Shown here piece by piece: positions 58,870-64,000 of a stretch of 64,000 bases of DNA. Origin of the DNA: Arthrobacter sp. OY3WO11 (GTDB taxonomy: Bacteria; Actinomycetota; Actinomycetes; Actinomycetales; Micrococcaceae); NCBI RefSeq assembly GCF_001641125.1, contig NZ_LWLP01000001.1, positions 4,033,828 to 4,097,827 of the forward strand, written 5' to 3'. The notes beneath the pieces were generated by a model. That model had not been told where the DNA came from, searched no databases, and saw only the letters and a list, made by a program, of their open reading frames with translations. How positions within the stretch are numbered: position 1 is the stretch's first letter; the number at the start of each line of letters is the position of its first letter. The translations under genes and the position numbers were made by a program.

Positions 58870-61827
58870 GTGCGTCTAGAACCCGCCATTCTTCCCTCCC
58901 CTGCCGCTGACGCCGCGGGTGGCGACATTGTTGGTGCCATCGGCGGCGGCGCCACGGCGGGCGCGGACGGACATACTGCAGAGCTGGCCCACCAGATCCT
59001 CCGCACGCTGTCCCTCGAGCAGAAGGTGGCCATGCTGCACCAGCACGCCCCGGCTGTTCCGGAGCTGGGGCTGGCGCCTTTCCATACGGGTGCAGAGGCA
59101 GCGCACGGTGTCGCCTGGCTGGGACCGGCCACCGTCTTCCCGCAGCCGGTAGGCATGGCGGCCACCTGGGATGCGGACCTGATCGAACGGCTCGGTGAGG
59201 CCACGGGGCGTGAGCTCCGCGGCAAGAAGGCGGAGGACCCGTCCGTGGGCCTGAACGCCTGGGCACCGGTGGTGAACCCGCTCCGGCACCCGCTGTGGGG
59301 GCGGAACGAGGAAGGCTTCTCCGAGGACCCGCACCTCACCGCGCAGCTGGCCGGCGCCTACTGCCGCGGCCTCAAGGGAAAGGACCCGCACACGTGGCTG
59401 ACGGTTCCCACCCTCAAGCATTTCCTCGGCTACAACAACGAGCTGGACAGGAACGTCACCTCCAGCACCCTCAGCCCCCGCATCCTGCACGAGTATGAAC
59501 TTCCCGCGTACCGCTCCCCCATCGAGGACGGCGTGGCAGGGGCGGTGATGCTGTCCTACAACCTGGTGAACGGCCGGCCCGCCCACGTCTCCGACCTGGT
59601 GCAGTCCGAGCTGCGGCAGTGGCGCAACGGGGAGTCGGTCACCATCGTGACGGACGCCGGCGCGCCCGGTTCCCTCTTCCGGGCGGAGAAGTATTTCGAC
59701 GACGGCCCGGCAGCCTACGCGGCCGCCCTCCACGCCGGGGTGGACAGCTTCACGGACGACGGCGACAACCCGGGGCCGTCCATCGCCTACCTTAACGAGG
59801 GGCTGGAGAAGGGGCTGATCAGCGAGTCCGACGTTGACCGGGCGGTGCTGCGGCTCCTTATGCTCCGGGCCAGGACGGGCGAGTTCACGCCGGAAAGTGA
59901 TCCCTATGCCTCCATCGGGGCGGACGCCATCGGCGCGGCCGCCCACGTCCGGCTGGCACGGGAAGCAGCCGCCAAATCCGTGGTGGTGCTGCGCAACATT
60001 CCCGGGGCTGATGCCCCCTCCGGCGCCGGCGCCGGCCTGCTTCCGCTGGGCAGCGAGCCCGGAACCATTGCCGTCATCGGGACCCTGGGGTCACGGGTGC
60101 TGAGCGACTGGTACAGCGGAACCCTCCAGGACGAGGTCAGCATCGCCGGCGGGCTCATCCGCCGCTACGGCGGAGGCAAGGGAGCCGACGTTGTTGCCGA
60201 GGAGGGTGCCGACGTCGTGGCCCTGCGGAGCGTCAGGACCGGAGGCTACCTGGGCGGGGCCGGCACTGCCGTCCTCACCGTCCAGGCCGCTGTTCCCGGC
60301 GAAGCGGAGCGGTTCATCGTCAAGGACTGGGGCAAGGGGGAGCTGACCCTCCAGTCGGAACTGACCGGGAAGTTCGTGACGGACACCGGGGACGGGTACC
60401 TGCGTGCCACGGCTGACCGTGTGGGCGGCTGGGTTGTGCAGGAGACGTTCCGGCTGGACCGTGCCGCGGACGGCACGGCCGCGCTGCAGCATGTGGGGAC
60501 CGGGAAATGGCTGCGGGTTGAAGCCGGCACGGCGAGCGCAGCCCTTGTTCCCGGCGCCGGCACAGCCGACCGCTTTGTGCTCCGTACGCTCACGTCCGGC
60601 CACGAGGCCGCCCGGCAGGCCGCGGCCGCTGCCCGCACCGCCGTCGTGGTGGTGGGAAACGATCCCCACCTCGGGGGCCGGGAGACGCTGGACCGCACCA
60701 CCCTGGACCTCCCGCTGGCAGACCAGGAACTGGTCCGCGTGGTGCGTGAGGCCAACCCGCGCACGGTGCTGGTGGTTGTGTCCTCCTACCCTTATGCCCT
60801 CGGCGCGCTCGCCGATACGCCGGCCGTCGTCTGGACGTCCCACGGCGGGCAGGAGTTGGGCAACGGCGTGGCCGATGTCCTGAGCGGCGATACCGAGCCG
60901 TCCGGGCGGCTGCCGCAGACCTGGTTCCGCCGGGACGGGGACCTGGCGGACATCCTGGACTACGACATCATCACCTCGCGCTCCACGTATCTCTATAGCC
61001 GCGCGGAACCCTTGTTCGCCCTGGGGCACGGCCTCACGTACGGTGAGGTGCACTACGAATCCGTTGCCCTGCGCGAGCTGCCGGGCGAAGGCCCTTGGGG
61101 TGCGGACCCGGCAGAACTGGCGGTGGAGCTGCGCAACACCGGTGCGCGCCCGGCGTCGGAACTGGTGCAGGTGTACGCGTCCGCTCCGGACCACCGCTTC
61201 GACTTCCCCCGCAGGCTCCTGGTGGGCCACCAGCGGGTGGAGGTCCCGGCTGGAGGCACGGCCACGGCAAGGATCCGCGTTCCGCTCGAGAGGCTGGCAA
61301 CCTACAGCGTGGTGGAGGAGCGGATGCTGGTGGAACCGGGCACGTACCAGCTTCTGGTGGGCGCGTCCGCGGAGGATCTACCGCTGGCAGTGCCGCTCAC
61401 CGTGGCGGGAAGTCCCGGCGCCGGGCGCCGCTCCGGCCGGTGGTTCCGGGCAGAGAACTTCGACTCCTGCCACAACCTGGCGCTGGTACCCGAGACACAG
61501 CTGGCCGGCACGGCGGTAGCCCCGGCGGACACTACCAGGCCCGGCTGGGCGCTCTACCGCGGCTGGGAGCCGGCCCCTGCCGACGGCAACCAGGTGCTTC
61601 TTCATGTAGTTTCCGGCGAACCTGCGGGCACCGCCGGCCTGTTCCGGATCCAGGTGCCCGGCCCCGCCGACAGCTGGAACACCGTGGGGAGCGCCAGGGT
61701 TGCCCCGGGCTACAGCGGAGAACTGCGGATACAGCTTCGTTCCGGCACAGCATTCCGCGAGGGCAGCGGCGCCTTCCGGCTGTTGCTGGAAGGTGCCGTT
61801 ACGGTGAGCCGGGTGCAGCTGACGTAG
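58870..61827 (+). CDS. GH3 beta-glucosidase/xylosidase with inserted beta-trefoil-like and C-terminal CBM6-like domains
   Basis: 985 residues, GTG start at 58870, no signal peptide, so apparently cytoplasmic. Residues about 35-400 are the GH3 barrel: TLSLEQKVAMLH, GTGAEAAHGVAWLGPATVFPQPVG-like entry, KHFLGYNNELDRN, nucleophile VTDAGAPGS (D262). The alpha/beta sandwich (RTLGSRVLSDWYSG.. to HGLTYG) is interrupted at about 447-575 by three repeats of a fascin-like beta-trefoil pattern (ALRSVRTGGYLGG, LQSELTGKFVTD, LQHVGTGKWLRV). Then a fibronectin-like domain and a CBM6-like C-terminal domain (WFRAENFDSC ... GWALYRGWEPAP). It would cleave glucosyl or xylosyl units of imported oligosaccharides. 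Confidence 0.9.
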   Translation: MRLEPAILPSPAADAAGGDIVGAIGGGATAGADGHTAELAHQILRTLSLEQKVAMLHQHAPAVPELGLAPFHTGAEAAHGVAWLGPATVFPQPVGMAATWDADLIERLGEATGRELRGKKAEDPSVGLNAWAPVVNPLRHPLWGRNEEGFSEDPHLTAQLAGAYCRGLKGKDPHTWLTVPTLKHFLGYNNELDRNVTSSTLSPRILHEYELPAYRSPIEDGVAGAVMLSYNLVNGRPAHVSDLVQSELRQWRNGESVTIVTDAGAPGSLFRAEKYFDDGPAAYAAALHAGVDSFTDDGDNPGPSIAYLNEGLEKGLISESDVDRAVLRLLMLRARTGEFTPESDPYASIGADAIGAAAHVRLAREAAAKSVVVLRNIPGADAPSGAGAGLLPLGSEPGTIAVIGTLGSRVLSDWYSGTLQDEVSIAGGLIRRYGGGKGADVVAEEGADVVALRSVRTGGYLGGAGTAVLTVQAAVPGEAERFIVKDWGKGELTLQSELTGKFVTDTGDGYLRATADRVGGWVVQETFRLDRAADGTAALQHVGTGKWLRVEAGTASAALVPGAGTADRFVLRTLTSGHEAARQAAAAARTAVVVVGNDPHLGGRETLDRTTLDLPLADQELVRVVREANPRTVLVVVSSYPYALGALADTPAVVWTSHGGQELGNGVADVLSGDTEPSGRLPQTWFRRDGDLADILDYDIITSRSTYLYSRAEPLFALGHGLTYGEVHYESVALRELPGEGPWGADPAELAVELRNTGARPASELVQVYASAPDHRFDFPRRLLVGHQRVEVPAGGTATARIRVPLERLATYSVVEERMLVEPGTYQLLVGASAEDLPLAVPLTVAGSPGAGRRSGRWFRAENFDSCHNLALVPETQLAGTAVAPADTTRPGWALYRGWEPAPADGNQVLLHVVSGEPAGTAGLFRIQVPGPADSWNTVGSARVAPGYSGELRIQLRSGTAFREGSGAFRLLLEGAVTVSRVQLT

Positions 61828-61847
61828 CCCAGGCCGGGTCGGCCGTC

Positions 61848-62702
61848 CTAGGCGTCGGCCATCTCAGCGTCCGCTTCTTCGAACTCCACGGCTGCCACAA
61901 TGTCCTGAGTTTCGGGGTTGATCATGAAGGCCTCGTCGTCCTCCTCGACCATCAGGAAGTCGCCTTGGTCGGTGGCGAAGTGCCAGGCCAGGGCACGTTC
62001 GCCGTTGTGGACGTAGTTGGGGTCGCCCATGGTGATCTTCCGGAGTTCATGCCCGGCAATGCTGCACAGTTCGCGGATGATGATCTCGAAGTCGGGCGCG
62101 TTCTCCAGGGACTCGGCGTCCGCCTGCGCCTGGCGCTCCGGCAGATCGGGAATCAGTGACGCAAGGCGCTCGATGTAGGCACCGACCTCTTCGTCGTCCA
62201 GCACCAGGAGCTCTGCCTGGCCGCGGAGCCAGGCGGCGTTGAGTGCGGTGATGTTTTCCCGTTCCAGCAGCTCCTCAAACTCGCCGTCGAGCTCCTCCAT
62301 CCGGAGGACGCCGTCGGGAACTTCCTCGGAGTCTTCATCCAGGCCGCCGTCCAGGTAGCGCTCCTCGTCTTCTTCGGACAAGTCATCAAATGCCTCCACT
62401 GCCCGGTTGAAGAGGTCAAGATGGGCAGGGGCGCCCATGCCCGCCATGCCTTCGCGGACCAGGGTGTCCGTTTCGGAGCGGTCGACGGCAGTGAAGACGT
62501 ACTGCGCGAAGCCGCCCTCCAGTGCCTGGGCCAGATAGAAATCCACGTAGTAGCTGCGGACGGCGACGGGCGACATCTCCTCGGTCCGGAGCAGGGCGTT
62601 ATGCATGGCATCCACAATGCTGACGTTCGCCTCTACGACGTCCTCGTCGCTGGAGTCGATGCTGCTGCTGGTCAGGACGACGGGCTGCTGGCTGGTGATC
62701 AT
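61848..62702 (-). CDS. DMP19-like (DUF4375) protein
   Basis: 284 residues from ATG 62702 (GAGGAT upstream; a GTG 12 bases earlier is less likely). The helical core VVEANVSIVDAMHNALLRTEEMSPVAVRSYYVDFYLAQALEGGFAQYVFTAV with NGGF/QYF-type motif and LFNRAVEAFDDL is the DUF4375/DMP19 pattern (small acidic DNA-mimic-like helical domain). The remainder is strongly acidic (EEDEERYLDGGLDEDSEEV). Function unknown; the charge would fit a DNA-mimic or protein-binding role. Nineteen bases after the convergent GH3 gene. Confidence 0.65.
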   Translation of the reverse strand: MITSQQPVVLTSSSIDSSDEDVVEANVSIVDAMHNALLRTEEMSPVAVRSYYVDFYLAQALEGGFAQYVFTAVDRSETDTLVREGMAGMGAPAHLDLFNRAVEAFDDLSEEDEERYLDGGLDEDSEEVPDGVLRMEELDGEFEELLERENITALNAAWLRGQAELLVLDDEEVGAYIERLASLIPDLPERQAQADAESLENAPDFEIIIRELCSIAGHELRKITMGDPNYVHNGERALAWHFATDQGDFLMVEEDDEAFMINPETQDIVAAVEFEEADAEMADA

Positions 62703-62793
62703 GGCAATCCTCACGGGTGGTACGGGTGGTGCTCGGAACGTTTTTCACGCTACGTGGACCGGGCCGCTGCGCCGTCGAGGAGGAAATGAACGT

Positions 62794-62815
62794 CCGGCGA
62801 AGTTTACGTCGCCGG
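62794..62815. terminator. Possible hairpin at the 3' end of the right-most LacI gene
   Basis: CCGGCGA (62794-62800) pairs with TCGCCGG (62809-62815), 8-nt loop, overlapping the stop codon of the LacI gene at 62804. Weak. Confidence 0.35.
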
Positions 62816-63919
62816 CAGGCTTTCGTTCCGTTGGCCGTGGCGGCCGCCCTTGCCGCCGGACGGCCCGCCCACCGAGCCGCGCTTGACGAGGGTGGCGGCA
62901 AATTCAGGTGTGGCCGCCGGCGCTTTCCTGCCCTGGATCTGCCGGATGAGGGCCTCGGCGGCTGCGACGCCCATCTCGTACACAGGCTGCGCGATCACCG
63001 TCAATGGAGGCCTGGTGAGGCGGGTCCAGGCGAAATCGTCGTACATGAGGAACGAGACATCATCCGGGATAGCGAGGCCGAGGTCCTGGATGGCCTCCAC
63101 AACACTGAGTCCGATCAGGCCGTCCGAGGCGATGATGGCCGTTGCAGGGTCCGGCTGCTGCAGCAGTTCACGCGTGATCTTCTTGATGGTTTCGGGTCCG
63201 TCGGCATTAAAGCGCACCAGATCGTCGGGTTCCTTGAGTCCTGCTTCCCGGAAGGCCCGCATGATCCCGTCCCGCCGGTCCGAGATCTGGGAGGAGCCCA
63301 GGGACAAGCCCGTGGAGTAGGAATCATCCGTCCGGAGTGTGGAAATAAAGGCGATCCGGCTGTGTCCGGCCTCAATCAAATAGCGGGTTGATTCGTAGGA
63401 AATGCCTTCCATATCCACCGCAACCGTGTCCACCTCCAGGCCCTTGGCCATGCGGTCCAGCAGGACCAGAGGCCTTCCCGAATGGTGGACGTCCTGGAGG
63501 TGCCGGGTCTCAACGGAGGAAGCGGGGGCCACGATCAGGCCGTCAACCCGCTTGTCCAGCAGCACCCTGACGGCGTCCACTTCCGCCGCCCGGTCTTCGT
63601 CCGTATTGACCAGGATGACGTTGAAGCCGCTTTTCTTGGCGGTGTCGGTGATCCCCCGGGTGGCCAGGCCGAAATGCGGGTTTTCGATGTCGCCCACCAC
63701 CACGCCGATGGTGTTGGATTTTCCCGTGTTCATGCTGCGGGCAAGCTCGTTGGGCCGGTAGTTCAGCTCTTCCGCGGCAGCCAGCACCCGCTCCCGCACG
63801 TCCTCGCTCACCGCCCCGTAGTTGCCCAGGGCGCGGGCGGCCTGGGCCTTGGACACCTGCGCGGCTTTGGCGACGTCGGCAACAGTAACGTCCCGTCGAC
63901 GTGAAGCATCAGTACTCAT
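62804..63919 (-). CDS. LacI-family transcriptional regulator
   Basis: 371 residues from ATG 63919 (GAAAGG six bases upstream); an upstream in-frame start is not favoured. HTH VTVADVAKAAQVSKAQAARALGNYGAVSEDVRERVLAAAEELNYRP, with Ala-rich third helix and hinge NELARSMNTGKSNTIGVVVGDIENPHFGLATRGI, then the sensor fold (VNTDEDRAAEVDAVRVLLDKRVDGLIVAP, SHRIAFI-type AGHSRIAFISTLRTDDSYSTGL, IIASDGLIGLSVVEAIQDLGL, DDVSFLMYDDFAWTRLTRPPLTVIAQP). It ends in a basic Gly tail. The gene it controls lies outside the window or is the DMP19 gene; unclear. Confidence 0.92.
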   Translation of the reverse strand: MSTDASRRRDVTVADVAKAAQVSKAQAARALGNYGAVSEDVRERVLAAAEELNYRPNELARSMNTGKSNTIGVVVGDIENPHFGLATRGITDTAKKSGFNVILVNTDEDRAAEVDAVRVLLDKRVDGLIVAPASSVETRHLQDVHHSGRPLVLLDRMAKGLEVDTVAVDMEGISYESTRYLIEAGHSRIAFISTLRTDDSYSTGLSLGSSQISDRRDGIMRAFREAGLKEPDDLVRFNADGPETIKKITRELLQQPDPATAIIASDGLIGLSVVEAIQDLGLAIPDDVSFLMYDDFAWTRLTRPPLTVIAQPVYEMGVAAAEALIRQIQGRKAPAATPEFAATLVKRGSVGGPSGGKGGRHGQRNESLPAT

Positions 63920-63943
63920 GTCGGCCTTTCGTAATGGACCCTT

Positions 63944-63961
63944 GACGCCGGAAGTGGCGTC
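63944..63961. other. Small hairpin in the leader of the right-most LacI gene
   Basis: GACGCC and GGCGTC (6-bp stem, 6-nt loop) 25 bases before the LacI ATG. Nothing else is seen in the 81 bases up to the window end apart from TTGAGA on the minus strand, which could be a -35 box. Confidence 0.25.
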
Positions 63962-64000
63962 GATTACATTTCTATCCATCGATGTGAGTCCGGTCTCAAT

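Overview
The window looks like chromosome of a high-GC Gram-positive bacterium of the Micrococcaceae, most likely an Arthrobacter or Pseudarthrobacter. The support is the strong GC bias at third codon positions, the actinobacterial families present (DUF3073, septum-formation family, ComB, DUF1206, ECF sigma with zf-HC2 anti-sigma), a HspR-type (HAIR) box before clpB, a guanidine-III riboswitch, and several genes whose ATG sits 6-7 nt after a TANNNT box with no ribosome-binding site (leaderless style). The genus is an inference. No rRNA, tRNA or CRISPR was seen. 57 coding regions were called, the first cut by the window edge.

Layout. 1-2199: end of a peptide-type ABC importer whose two permeases are fused. 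2410-6329: DUF3073, a septum-formation family protein and heat-shock clpB. 6451-9594: a molybdate operon (regulator, modA, modB, modC) behind a perfect 16-bp palindrome. 9821-13441: a DUF4031-HD fusion, comB, yccF, trpF, hutD-like. 13431-21692: a six-gene glycoside-import operon with a GH63 probable glucosylglycerate hydrolase and an oxidoreductase, divergent from a ROK regulator. 21779-24218: ferritin, a guanidine-III riboswitch with paired SMR exporters, a LacI regulator. 24413-30018: secreted pullulanase, a P-loop kinase, an aldo/keto reductase and an MBL hydrolase. 30100-37484: DEAD-box helicase, methyltransferase, two MFS transporters, trmB. 37498-40789: a 19-bp tandem repeat, a WXG100-type protein with a small partner, DUF1206. 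40823-44968: two sigma/anti-sigma type loci with a lipoprotein and an Ala-rich exported protein. 45121-48507: a hydrolase, then a small mobile patch (orphan lipoprotein flanked by imperfect direct repeats, one of them interrupted by an IS30-family element). 48614-61827: a locus with GH42, GH31 alpha-xylosidase, aldo/keto reductase, LacI, an LplABC-type importer and a multidomain GH3, which together fit uptake and stripping of xyloglucan-type oligosaccharides. 61848-63919: a DMP19-like protein and another LacI regulator.

The main theme is carbohydrate scavenging under local regulators (three LacI, one ROK), interleaved with metal/cofactor supply, efflux and envelope-stress sigma systems. Notable non-coding content: two copies of one long palindromic repeat (22321 and 32295), a nested palindrome (27530-27629), a tandem repeat array (37503-37669) and several hairpins at convergent gene ends. 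Function calls rest on recognised motifs read by eye; no database search was possible.
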